Source: Hesseltinella vesiculosa (Eukaryota > Mucoromycota > Mucoromycetes > Mucorales > Cunninghamellaceae). Taken from it: a DNA stretch of 64,000 nucleotides. The stretch lies in contig MCGT01000017.1 of the NCBI GenBank assembly GCA_002104935.1, forward strand, positions 186,001 through 250,000, in the 5' to 3' direction. Positions 46,975 through 58,395 of the stretch are shown piece by piece. Position numbers and translations under genes: made by a program. The notes beneath the pieces are model-generated. The model saw only the letters and a list, made by a program, of their open reading frames with translations, was not told where the DNA came from and did no database searches. Each line of letters opens with the position of its first letter. Position 1 is the first letter of the stretch.

Positions 46975-49900
46975 TTATCTCTGGGCACCACAGGTCAAAG
47001 CGGAGGCCGGTGATGCATGGGTGTAGGCAGCGGCATGCTCATCCACCAGCGTTGAACGACGCCGCCATTGTTCAAATGATCCGTCTTGTCGGGCCTGCGA
47101 GCGTGCGGTCAAGATAGGGGTGGTAGAGACGTCTTCAAATTTGGCATCCACAGCCATGCGTTTGGTTTGGTATTGGGCATACTTCCTCTGCGACCATTTG
47201 CCAGCGACATTGGATTGGAAAAATTCACGAAAGTCGATGATGCTGGACTGAGATCGTTTCATAAACGACTCGTTGTGACTGGCCGTGGAGCAGGCCGTAT
47301 CGAGGGAAAACGGCCGGGTGTCGCCAACATCGCTAATGGGACTGGCGAGCGGGTGGGCCGAAGGGAAGTCGCTGCCGATGCTCATGGAACTCTGGTTCTG
47401 GGTGGAAGGCAAGTGCAGCCGCTGCATGCTCTGGTTTCCGTGCATAAAAAATAACTTGGACATGCGGTTGCTTCCTGGCGTGGCCATGTTGCCGGAGGGG
47501 GTTTTTTTCGCCGAGGGACGACGGCGGTGGCTGCGCCCGATGGACCCATCTACCGTTAGCGTGGATAGTTTTCGAGACAAGGTCGGTTGGCTGCTCAGAG
47601 GCTGGTCGCTCGTCAACGACAGGGTCGAGTGGTTGGAGGCTGGCGACAGACGGTCGACCTTGGCATCCGGCTTGTCAAAGGACGACACAAACAACTGCTC
47701 GATCAGGTCGCTCTTGTTCTGTGAGTCCATGTTGAGCGATGCATATTGCTGTTTCGATTCGTGGATGGCTTTGTGGAGTTCAGTCATCCAGATCTGTTTT
47801 TCCTGCTCGCACATGGCTCCAAATTCAATCACATGGTCGCTGTTGCATAAGCGCCAGGAATGGGCCATCGATGACTCTTCAATGACCGACATGGGTAAGA
47901 AATGGAAAAAGTGAGATCGTTGCGTCGCACCCTTTTCATTTTTTTTTTTTGTTTGTTTCGAGGCATGCTTACGTTCGCTGTCTTCAATATCCATCAGATC
48001 AAACTTGCGCAGAGGAAACCAATGTCGAGGTATATAAAAATGCTTGCTCTTCTTTGCCTTGACGATGATCATATACGTGCCAAAGAGAGCGCAGCCGTAT
48101 CGCTTGGGTTTGCCACCGTCTTGCATATAATGCACCTCCAGCGTACCAATCAACACGCAGGAACCCAGGGTGCTATGCCAACGACGTGGTAGCGTCTAAA
48201 TGAAAATGTGAGCCTACGGTGCTCCAGGGCCACCTTTTTTTTTTTTTTTGCAGAGTTACCCAATCACTTTGCAACCGTGTTAAGAACAGATCCGTTTTTT
48301 TTTCGGCTTCCATGCGAGTCTTGGCCATATTGAGTTTTGTTGCGATCTCATGCATCACGTCCTGCGCAATGGCTAGTTCACGGCTTTCGTCCGAGCCTTC
48401 GTTGGCGGTCTTGGTGATGGATTGCAGGATCAACCTGTACCTGAACACGCGTTGGAATGGCTTTTGTTTGGAAAGAAGATGAGACACTGATGGATCCTTA
48501 GCATGGACGTTCTTACCGTGATGAGGTAATCGTCAAAGGCTAATTTGCTGCTCAAACCAAATCCAAGGGACACGCGTAAAAAGCTATGCGTTCGTTCCAT
48601 CAGGCTGGAAAAGGCCTCGTTTGTTTCCAAAAGATATCGATAGGTGCCCATCGCCTTGTCCTGACCCACACAATAGTCCCGATAGACGTCGAACCGAGGA
48701 CCCTAGCCAGAGACAGGTCAGGATAACATCGAATAAAAAAGATCTTTTACCCATTCAATGAAGCATTGGGCGATACGCCTGACGTCGGGGGTTTCTGATA
48801 ATTCGTGCTGATCAAAATCATACCCATGAGCCATCTGCAGCGCTTCTGAGAATTCTTCCTGGAAAGCTAGAATATCAGCACCATTGCGCACAATGGCCTC
48901 TCTTTCCACTGAGGAAATGCATTTGGTATCTTTGATGATTTCGAAAAAATGCTTGGCGAGGGCAAAAAAAAAAAAAAAAAAATGAGTGTCAGCGTTGTTT
49001 CATTTCTATTTTTGAGGACGTGAGAAGCTTACCATGACGAGTATGCGCAGGTCATCCATGTATTTCGCCTCAGTTTGCATAAGTTCTTTGATGGAATTTT
49101 TTCGCCGGATGGACACTGAGGCTTCGAGGACCATGCGGGCGGAATCCATCTCGAGAGAGGTAGAAGAGGAGGAGGAGGGTATCATGGATGGAGGCAGGGT
49201 CATGGTGGCTTCGGATTGAAAGCGTGAGATGTCGTCGGTCGGGGATTTGGTGTGCTGAGAGTGATGGCTTTCTCTGGCATGTCGGCTAGAAGACAACGCT
49301 GGCTCGGTGGTGTTGGGCTGCATGGCAGGGACGGGCAGTAGCGGGGTGACAGGCGGCGAGCTGAGTTTGATTTCCCAGCTATCCAGCTTGGCCAGAACCG
49401 CGCTGGCAAAGATAGGTGTGGTCGCTGACTTGAGCTCGTCCATCTCATCCAAGGGCTGGAGCTGAGTGGTAGAGGTGCTGGAGGTGCGATGGCGGGGTAG
49501 TGGCTGGGTGGGATTCTGTGAAGGCATGGCGTGGAAAGAGGTGCCATGGACCGACGCCAAAAAAATATCGATGGACCTTTGTATGGTGTGGGAGTCGACG
49601 ATATGGATCAGCGAGCGACCCAGTGCCTCGCATGCCTTGGAAGCAGTGCTGGAGCTCTCGAGCAAGCGTGACACCGGGTTCTTGTCAGCAGGCACTGCTG
49701 TGTACTCTTCTTCCTCGCCAATGTCGACGGTCGAGACGGCTTTTGTGATCAGTAAAAGGTTGTTACTGGATGGCTGGGGCTGAAGATGGTAGTGGTATAG
49801 CCGGTGCAAGTCCTCGATGGAGGACGAGGTGTCTGACTCTTTGAAGTCTCTGCTGTTGGCGCTGCTGAAGCTTTCGAGCGAGGTTTTGCCGTTTCGGCGC

Positions 49901-50076
49901 AGTGACGCCGACCGGCTCGGTTTTTTATTGCCTGAGCGATGATCCAGCATGGCCAGGATATCTTCAGTCGAACCAAAGCTCTTGATCCTGCGGGCAGGAG
50001 GCGACGACATCTTACTTTCCGAGCTGATCCTTGCTGAAAAATGGTCGTGCTCTGCGGGTAAAACTTCTTGCGTCAT
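46975..50076 (-). CDS. Rho guanine nucleotide exchange factor (DH-PH)
   Basis: Activates a Rho-type GTPase by GDP/GTP exchange, typically for polarity and cell wall control. Six exons: 50076-49033, 48951-48751, 48702-48517, 48460-48260, 48195-47973, 47876-46975; 2,757 nt, 918 residues. Residues about 1-310 are Ser-rich and probably disordered. The DH domain runs from about 325 (IKELMQTEAKYMDDLRILV) to about 545, including PFQRVFRYRLILQSITK in its most conserved helix. A PH domain follows (VLIGTLEVHYM...CALFGTYMIIVKAK...HSWRLCNSDHVIEFGAMCEQEKQIWMTELHKAI). The tail of about 260 residues is Ser/Arg-rich. The 5' end is uncertain: the frame is open upstream to a possible acceptor near 50108, so a further N-terminal exon may exist. 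Confidence 0.87.
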
Positions 50077-50109
50077 TTCCTTGTCTTCTTCCTCTTCGTC
50101 TGGGTTCAC

Positions 50110-51048
50110 AAATTTGTGGGGGAGGACAAGAGAGGGGTATGATCAAATTGAATCGATGGTAAAAGAGAAAACAGTAAAAAAAAAAAAAGGAAAAAAAAGG
50201 CAAGCGTCAAGAACAAAAAGGAAAAAAAAAAAAAAAGGAAGGTGGGCAGAGCTGAAAAAAAAAAAAGGCATAAAGTTTCCGAGGCCACCCAACAATGGCT
50301 GGCGCCAAGCTTTGGCTTTTTTTTTCTTCGTCCGTGGCTGCCTCTGACATTTGAATAGAAAACGAAAATGGTGTACATTACGTGGCAATCATTCATAAAA
50401 AAAATCATTTTCAAAAGTCTTGTCTCCCAGTCGTGAGCCAAGTGGAAAATTGAATGAAAAAAAAAAAAAAAAAAAGCTCCGGAAGTTGTGACAGCTTGTT
50501 TGCTTGAAGCAAACCGTCCCGCCATTGACACAGATTTTCCCAATGGCTTGTTTCAACCGGCCAAATCGCTTGAAAAAAGAGACTTTCTTGGGAACACATC
50601 CGGCATTTTCTCGATAGCTGCAAAATCTCGAGGAAATGATCGAGCCAAGTGCGGTAGATGTCAGCTCTGATGAAAGCAGGGCGGCTAGCTTACTGGATCA
50701 GTTGGATAAAAAAAAAAAAAAAAGGTTGTGCCTGTGTCAGTGCCAGCTGTGCCATGATTGGCTCGTCTACAAATATTTTTTTTTCTTGAACAAGCAGGGT
50801 GTTTTTTTTTCTTTTGTTCTTTTTCTTTCTCTTTTTCTTTCCCCATTCTTTTCATAAAAGCTGATCCACAGCAATAGTATACCACAAGCATAATCTGTAA
50901 GTCCCAGATCACTCACATTGAAAGAGGCATTCTTGGCTTTCCCGAGAAGAAAAAAATATCATTGTTTAATATTACCGCATGACTGCCCGATCTTCCCCTC
51001 CTCTTCACTTTTATTGTTGTTGTTGTTTTTAAAATTATTTAATCACAC
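50110..51048. other. Intergenic between divergent RhoGEF and PNUTS-like genes
   Basis: About 940 bp dominated by A-runs. A missing 5' exon of the RhoGEF could lie here but none could be supported. Confidence 0.5.
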
Positions 51049-53687
51049 ATGAATCAAATGGATTTGATTTCACTTGATAACTTATCTGTTGATGACTCTG
51101 CTGTTTTTCATTTGCGGCTCTCGAAAGCCCAGAGCACTTTTGCTGATTCTCAGCTGCCTGGTCATAGTATGATTCCCTCCCCTCTCTCTCTCCCTCTGTT
51201 GATCTCTCACATGTCGATCTTGACGGATCATGTTGTGTTTGTCTCTTGAACGTGTACGTTGCTGCTGAGGCGCATGCGTTTTACACTTTTTAAGGGCTTG
51301 AACATATGCGTGCGGGGAAAATGGATGATCCATCAGGCGTACAGCGCGATGACAAAGAAAATCTCTGTTATTTTTCCTGGAGATGAACAAGGCTTGCTCT
51401 TCCCCACCCCAACCACTCCTGACCTTGATGCAGAATGCAAAAAAAAAAAAAAAAGGGGGGATCCGTGCCGCTGGCTGATAGTTTTATCTCTACCCAATGC
51501 TGTTTTTTTCTTCTCCTTCTAAAGCAGATGCCTCTTCCATGTGATAAAATACACAAAAAGGACTGTCACTCATCTTTTACTGTAACTCATAGCTCCAGAT
51601 CACCACCAACAATGAGCAGGAGCGTTTCAGAACCACACTCTAGTGCCATGATTGAATTGCTGCACAAGAACATTCAAGACCTTCTCAGCAGCGATGATGT
51701 GAATTTTTATCAGCTAGAAATCCAACTGCGCATTCTTATCCAAGACCCCATCTCCCCAGAACATATCACCCAGTTCAAGCTCATTGAGCTTGCAAACAAA
51801 ATCAAAGCGCTTGCTGAGACGCGAGATGATCAAGGTAAATTTGCCCGCTCCCCCCTCCCACACACTCAAAAAAAAAAAATGACACGCTCTCTTTTTCCAG
51901 AAGCAACATCCCTATTGCAACACACCAATCGCCTGCTGGCTAAGCTAGCCAAAGCAAAAAACGGTAAGAAGCCAGGGCCTACAGAACGAATACTCATCGC
52001 AACCTCTCGTTTGTTTTACGAAATGTAGCCGCCACCAACGTCCAAGCTAGTCCTCTTCAGCAGGCAAAAACACCATCGCCTGTGCCCTCACCATCCATGC
52101 AATCTCAAACGTTTTCAAAAAAGACCGATAGCTTCCCCAAGGCGGCGCCGCGCGCACGGGCTGTCACCAACACTGCCTTTTTTGACGCCTTGACCGGCCC
52201 TTCCTCCACCACCGCCACTCCCGTGAAACGGTCAACCACGTCCATCTTCACCAAGAAACCTACGCCAGGCCCCACCGGCTTCAATTTGGCCCAGATGGTG
52301 AACAACATCACCGGCAACAGCGACAGCGGGCCGTCACCGTCCACCAAAAAGCGCTCCGTTTCTCCCACCTTGGACGTCAGCACATCCTCCCCTCTGAAAA
52401 AGTCAAAGTCGGGCAAATCAGTCCGCTTCAAGCCTGATCGTGAACTAGTCGAGGTCCGGGTGTTCCATGTCGAGCTACCAGAAAATGTCGATCAGGTAAG
52501 CAGCCCCTTTGCCATGTTGCCCACGCCGCTGACTTTTTCTTTTTAACAGTACTCAAACGACCCTCGTTCAGCACGACAAATGGACATCCGCGAAGGCCAC
52601 GCCATGGCTGACTCTTTACACCCTACTATTAATACCTGGTATCCGCCACACAGAATTCTACTGCCGGAGAGCTGTCAGATCAAACGAGGTCTCGACTCGC
52701 AAGAAGCCAAGATTCAATCCCAGCTGCAGAAAACCACCCTGGCCGTGTCCTACCTGTCGCCTGCCCACATCCCTCCTTCACCTGCATCGCCCGCCGAGCC
52801 TGCTGATCCAAACTTCAACACCCCTATCATTCCTTTGCGCAACATGGTCTATCAATCTCCTGCCGAGCCCATCCCGCAGCCACCCCCTCTTGCCGCTCCC
52901 CTGTATGCTCCTGCTATCTCCGCTGCCTCGGGCACTCCATACCAACAGCCGGCTTATCCACAGCCCAACCAACCAAGTGCGCCATCCTATCCTCAGCAAC
53001 AACAGCCAGTGTCTGTCAACTTGCAAAATATGGCATTAACCCCCGAGTAAGTTTCCAAGACTCACCATTAAAAAAAAAAACAGGACTAACGTTCTCGTCT
53101 CTCTAGATTAATTCAAACGCTGTACTCCGCTCTTGTCTCTGTGCAAGGGAAGCAGCCAGCACCAATGCCCCTGGGTCAGCCTCCTGTCCCACAACAACCC
53201 ATGCCTCAACCGCAAGTGTCTCAGTCAATGCCGTCACAGCTACCCAGCCATTCCCACGGCCACCCGCAACAGCACGGCCACCTGCAGCAGCATGGCCACC
53301 CGCAGCAGCACGGCCACCCGCAACAGCACGGCCACCTGCAGCAGCATGGCCATCCGCAACAGCACGGCCACCCTCAACAACACGGCCTCCCGCAACATCA
53401 TCCCAAACATCAAAACCACATCCATCCCAGCCACCCCCACAATCCAACTGCTCCACAACGTGAGCATGACCCAACCCGAGGACGAGGCCGAGGCAGGGGC
53501 CGAGGCCGAGGACGAGGACGTGGTCGTGGTGGCGCTTCAAACGGTTCATCTGAAGTAAGTCACACATTGGTCTCAAGAGATGCGATCAGACTGACTCACT
53601 TTTTTCCCCCTTGACTTGTAGATATGCCGCTACTTTCCAAATTGTAAACGCGGCGATGCTTGCCAATTTCTGCATGCATTGGATTAG
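51049..53687 (+). CDS. PNUTS-like PP1-binding nuclear protein with CCCH zinc finger
   Basis: Six well-supported exons (51528-51834, 51901-51963, 52029-52495, 52550-53046, 53107-53554, 53622-53687) give 615 residues. A likely 5' exon starts at 51049 (MNQMDLISLDNLSVDD) but its joining was not resolved. Order: a helical N-terminal region; a Ser/Thr/Pro region; GKSVRFKPDRELVEVRVFHVELPEN, where SVRF fits the RVxF-type PP1 docking motif; a Pro/Gln-rich part; His-Gln-Gly-Pro repeats; an RG-repeat block; and a C-terminal finger CRYFPNCKRGDACQFLH (C-x5-C-x5-C-x3-H). Animal PNUTS (PPP1R10) has the same order of RVxF, RGG and CCCH and tethers PP1 to Pol II termination complexes. The assignment rests on architecture. 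Confidence 0.75.
53256..53400 (+). repeat. 18-bp in-frame tandem repeats (HGHPQQ / HGHLQQ)
   Basis: About eight units of CAGCACGGCCACCCGCAA with small variations, coding for alternating His, Gly, Pro/Leu and Gln in the PNUTS-like protein. A GAGGxCGxGG array coding for RG repeats follows at about 53478-53530. Likely variable in length between strains. Confidence 0.9.
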
Positions 53688-53922
53688 CAGACCTACGTTC
53701 GTATTCCTCGCCTCTCTTTTTCGTGTTTTTCTTGCCCCTCCACATCACACACTGTGATCATTAAAAAATAAAAAGTTTTACATATTATTTTCTGTAAGCA
53801 TACAAACCAGCCTGCAATGTGTGAATCATGTTGCTGGCGCGAGCTTCCGTTTATTGACCATAACGATGGTCAACGGCCATCCTAGCAAAGTGACATCATG
53901 CAGACAGACAAGACGGTCACTC

Positions 53923-55040
53923 TCAATGGGAGTCGTTCCCCTGCCTTGACGTCGGTGCAGCGAGGGGGAGAGAAGATGGGTCCGTCGGCCCGATCAGGGG
54001 ATGATGTAGATGGGCGGCCCAAGCACTGGAGGAGGGTGGGAAGGGTGGGACCCAAGTGGGCGGCACCTTGAACAAATGGATCTGGGCGGCTGTCCATCGA
54101 TTCGAGTGGTTCTGTATCAGGTATTGATCCCAGGACAGGCGTACACGCTTCAGGTCCTGCAGAGTGGTCGAGCCTTGTGTCCAGTAATCATAAGCGGGTT
54201 GATCCAAGGGGGCATGCTGCCAGTGGTCATCGGGGTGGATTTTGGCGGAGGGTGGAGGGAGGGGGTCGTTGAGTTCGATCGCCTGGGGCGTCTCGGCAGC
54301 AGCCTTGACTTGCTGGTAAAACGAATCCTCGGCAAAAAAGTGTCCCTGGCGTTCCAGCTTGCGACGGCGCAGATCTCGTAGCAGGATCAGCTTTTCCAGC
54401 CGTTCGTTGGCTTGCTGATAGTCGTGCTCGATCTATCCAATGAAAAAAAAAATGAGCGCTGCCATCTCCCCACTCGTGGGACATCACCTTTGCTTGGACG
54501 AGAGCATCGTCGGGGGCATTGGCGAGAGCAGATTCGGCGGATAGGATGATCATGGGAGGATCTTGGGGAGTGGTATCACTGGCGTCGGCCATGGGTATGT
54601 CGGATGTGGGCTGTTGCTTTTGTGCTCTTTTCCGTTTTTTCCATTGCTGTTGAGAGGCGAGGGTGAGTCGAACAGGATGCTGCTAGAGAAATCTCAGCTC
54701 ACCTTTCTTTTTTCGATTCTGTGTTGTTTGACTTGAGCATGAAGCAGCTGCTCGCTCTTGATGGATGCAAGCTGTTGACTCAATCGATCCTAAAAGCATC
54801 AAGAGTGCAGTGGGCGTTGATGGGTGACGGGCGGTTCGTTTTTTTTTTTTTTCTTACCAGCTGCTGAGAGAGATCGTTCTGTTCAGGAGACGGATTAGCA
54901 AGAGCTTGTTGAATAGACTCCATCTGTAAAACGATGGATGCCAAGCATGTTTTCAAACGAGAGAGATTCACGTTGCGAGGGGTCATGACCATCCCAGCAT
55001 AATGAAGCAAAGAAAGAAATGTTTTTTTTTGGTAGGACAT
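53923..55040 (-). CDS. PDCD7-like protein (candidate U11/U12 snRNP 59 kDa component)
   Basis: Four exons: 55040-54858, 54789-54703, 54646-54488, 54432-53923; 939 nt, 312 residues. The start is uncertain: ATGs at 55040, 54992 and 54923 are all in frame. The N-terminal two thirds are predicted long helix (LSQQLASIKSEQLLHAQVKQ, RIEKRKQWKKRKRAQK, ANERLEKLILLRDLRRRKLERQG). The C-terminus has LKRVRLSWDQYLIQNHSN followed by VPPTWVPPFPPSSSAWAAHL. A helix ending in R-x-x-W-D-x-Y/F-L and then a W-V-x-P-x-P-P-S-S-x-x-W-A motif is what I recall for PDCD7/U11-59K, which bridges U11 and U12 snRNPs. That link is from memory and needs a profile search. Confidence 0.65.
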
Positions 55041-55130
55041 TTTGAAGTAGAATCAAGACGTCGCTTGTCAAAGCTTTTTTTTTTTTTTTTTTTTGGTTTG
55101 TTTTTGTTTTCTTCTTTAGACTTCACGATC

Positions 55131-55511
55131 ATGAGTGTCCCTGCACCTTCAGCTGCTCGCTTGGCTCAATTAGCACAACTTCAATGCAAAGTATTTGGCA
55201 CGATTTACAATCCTACAGCAGCAAGGACAGGTAACAAGATCTTACGCCAACGTTTACTTGGTCCTTCCATGGTTCAGTACAATCCCAAGACTTTGGCTCA
55301 TTTCCGAGACTTGAAAGCTTTATATCCTGAATTGAACTTGATTGATGTTGAAGAAAAGAAGCGTTTGGACGAAATTGCCCAACGAAAACGTCGTGGCAAG
55401 GGTGCTCCCAAGAAAGGTAAGCATAGTGCCATGGTTTGTTCTCTTTTTTATTCACTTTATTCTGTCTACTTTCTAGGTCAAGGCAAACGTGCCTCGAACA
55501 AGAAGAAATAG
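55131..55511 (+). CDS. RSM27: Mitochondrial small ribosomal subunit protein mS33
   Basis: Two exons, 55131-55416 and 55477-55511; 321 nt, 106 residues, the family length. MSVPAPSAARLAQLAQLQCKVFGTIYNPTAARTGNKILRQRL is the characteristic mS33 (yeast Rsm27/MRPS33) N-terminal part, with the block VFGTIYNPTxxRTGNKIL. The C-terminus is strongly basic (RKRRGKGAPKKGQGKRASNKKK). It is divergent from the PDCD7-like gene with about 90 bp between the outermost start codons. Confidence 0.92.
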   Translation: MSVPAPSAARLAQLAQLQCKVFGTIYNPTAARTGNKILRQRLLGPSMVQYNPKTLAHFRDLKALYPELNLIDVEEKKRLDEIAQRKRRGKGAPKKGKHSAMVCSLFYSLYSVYFLGQGKRASNKKK

Positions 55512-55733
55512 ATCTACCCCTCCATTTACTGTATATTTTTTGAACCCAAGCATCGAACTAAAAAAAAAAAAAAATAGACACCACAGCCAGTCGACGATCC
55601 GCCCATGATTGCACATGTATTTTTTTATTTTATTTTTGGATCATCAAAAAGATCAATGCAATAGTAGGAAAGGAAGAGGGAGGGCAAGAAGTGGGTGGAG
55701 GCTTCTACAAAATGATGGGGGAGGGGATCGGGT

Positions 55734-58213
55734 TTAATAGCTGCGACCGAACAGCATGTAATGCTTAGCGTCTTGGCCACAAGCAACACACTTTGTTTCG
55801 CCAGGGATGATGGGTTTGTCAGTGGGTTGGACCAAAGGTTTGCAGAGGGTCTTGGCGCCCATGGAAGGAGCACGTTCGTCTTCTTCTTCACCATCATTTG
55901 AGCTACAGGAGAAAAGGATGAGTAAAAAAAAAAAAAAAAAAAAAGTCGCCTCTATTTAGTTACCTTCGGGCGGAGCGGTCCTTGACATCATCTTCACATT
56001 CGGTGCGGTCACACCAGGGCATCAAGATGAGCTTCTTGTCGTTCAAGGCAGGCACGAATTGGTCCCAGGTGTCGATGCGGGCAATGTTGGCTTCCATGTT
56101 GGCCTTGGCCTTTTGGTACATGTCGTTTTGCATGGTTTCCAAGGTTTGCTTGACGCCGGTTTCCAATTGATCCAAGGGGATGGTGTCACGGAGACGGGTG
56201 TCACGGCGGACGGCAGTGACTTGGTTCTTCTGCATGTCCTTGAACCCGAATTCGATACGCAGGGGAGTACCGCGCAGTTCCCAGTGGTTGAACTTGAAAC
56301 CGGGGGTGTAGATGTCGCGCATGTCGGTCTTGACCTTGACGCCGGCCTTTTTGAGGCGCTTGGCCAGGTCTTCACAGGCGTCGTACAGTTTGTTGGCATC
56401 TTCCTTGGTGGTCTTGACGGTCAGACCGCAGGGGATGATGATCACTTGGGTCAAGGCCACACGAGGAGGCAAAACCAGACCAAAGTCATCCGAGTGAGTC
56501 ATGACAAGCACACCGATGGTACGGGTACTCAAACCTAGAGGACGGGTGAGTGAGAGTGTATGAGTCGGGTTTTCTTGGTTTACCCCAGGAGTTTTGCCAG
56601 ACATGGAGCTTTTTGGAGTCGGGGCCTTCCCAGTTGGGATCTTCGACGGTGATGTCAAACATCTTGCTGAAGTTCTGGCCAAGACAGTGGGAGGTGCCGC
56701 CTTGGATGGCACGGCCGGTAGCAGGGATATAACCTTCGACGGTGGTGGTATAGTAGCCACCAGCAAAGCGTTCCTTTTCAGACTTGACACCCTTTACGAC
56801 AGGCAAGGCCAACAGGTCATTGTAGACTTGTTCATACAGATCCAAGATTTGGTACACTTCTTCCGAGGCACCTTCCAAGGTCAAATGGGCGGTGTGGCCT
56901 TCTTGCCATAAAAATTCACGGGTGCGGAGGAAAGGTTCTAGAAGAGAAAGAGGTCAGACACGCGCTTTGCTACGCCTTGCTGCTTACGGGGATTCTTGAA
57001 TTCCCAACGAACGACGGAGCACCATTGGTTGATACGGAGGGGCAAGTCACGGTGGGAGCGGATCCACTTTGCAAAGTAAGGGTACATGACGGTTTCTGAG
57101 GTGGGGCGGATGGCAATGGGTTCTTCCAGATCGCTGTTACCGGCTTTGGTGACCCAGGCAACTTCAGGAGCAAAGCCTTCAATGTGATCCTTTTCACGTT
57201 CGAGCACACGGTTGGACACAAACATTGGGAAATAAGTATCATCCACTCCCATTTCCGTAATGGCGCCATCGAAGAAGTCTAGGCACCAAAAAAAAAAAAA
57301 GTGAGACCTTGGTGGCGAAGTTTTTTAGGTGGGCACTTACTGGTGATTTCCTTCCAGATGTTGTAGGCCAAGGGACGAAGGATATAACAACCAGACACAT
57401 CATAGTATTCAAGCATTTCACTCTTGGTCAGGACTTGTTGGTACCAGCGAGGGAAGTCCAAATCCTTTTTGTATTCAATGCCCATTTGATGGGATTCTTC
57501 GTTCAAAGCAGCTGGGGGGGGGAGAAGTGGTCAATGGATGGCGAGAGTAAGATCATTGCCATGATTACCTTCACGTTTGGCATCCTTCTTAGCTTTGGCA
57601 GCAGCCTTGGCGGCAGCGTCCTTGGCAGGAGCAGCAGCAGGAGCCGAGGCCAAAGCAGCAAAGTCGACTTCAGTGATGTCCTTGTTGAGGGAAGCAACAT
57701 AGTTCTTGAGTTCATCAACGGAGATCAAGACGGATTGGTTGTTGGCGCCAGCACGGAAAGCCAAGCGGTCGGCACCGTTCAAAGAAAGAAGGGATGCATC
57801 GACCACAAGATGGACAAGAGACAGATCAGCGACATTGGACAAGACAAAAGGAGAAACTAAAAGATCACGTTAAAAAAAACAAGAGAGAGAAAGAAGGTGT
57901 TACCGGCGTCTTTGGTGGTGGCAAAGGTACTTTGCAACAAGTCTTCGTTAGCAAAACGGCAATCCTTCAGACCGAGGTGGCGTGACAGGGCAGCAGCATT
58001 GGTTTCGGTGGCTTCCAATGCAATGACGACGACAGGTGTGGGGGCGGCCGATTTGGCGGTTTTAGGCTTGAAGATCAAAGTCTTGGTGACTTGACCGGAT
58101 GGTTGCATGATGGCACTCCAGTCCTTGTTGTCGGCAACGGCATCGTGTGACACCGTGTTGGGTTCGATGGACAGCTTTTTCAAGCTTTCTAAAACATTAT
58201 CGTAGCTAGACAT
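55734..58213 (-). CDS. Prolyl-tRNA synthetase, cytosolic eukaryote/archaeal type
   Basis: Charges tRNA-Pro with proline. Seven exons (58213-57904, 57856-57569, 57511-57341, 57278-56988, 56937-56584, 56534-55964, 55902-55734) sum to 2,154 nt, 717 residues. Residues about 1-160 are a YbaK/ProX-like editing-type domain, as in the yeast enzyme, followed by an Ala/Lys-rich linker. Class II motifs: motif 2 region [47 protein letters not shown], and motif 3 with [16 protein letters not shown]. The anticodon-binding domain is [25 protein letters not shown]. The C-terminal zinc domain has CDRTEC and CVACG and ends ...YMLFGRSY, with the C-terminal Tyr typical of this type. Confidence 0.96.
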
Positions 58214-58395
58214 GATCGTTTGGAGAAAAAAAGGAACAAGAAAAAAAAAAAAAACACTGGTTTTTCAAGGAGCGGCAAGGAAGTTACAAAAAAAGAAATT
58301 TTTTTTGCACCAGCACCTGTGCAACCGAGTTCAAGTGTCAAATCATTGGTGATCTTTGGTCTTGTCGATGGAAGCCTATTTTTTTATTATTGTTT

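Noticed and set aside
50411..50623. Frame before the RhoGEF that could be its first exon
   Set aside because: It contains a run of phenylalanines from a homopolymer and no donor in the right phase to the next acceptor could be shown.
53256..53400. Regular short repeats suggestive of a CRISPR array
   Set aside because: The units are contiguous 18-mers in frame within a coding exon of a eukaryotic gene; there are no spacers.
53103..53576. Antisense frame rich in GGRAVAGG opposite the His-Gln and RG repeats
   Set aside because: Produced by the tandem repeats of the PNUTS-like gene; the sense exon has matched splice phases and ends in a real CCCH finger.
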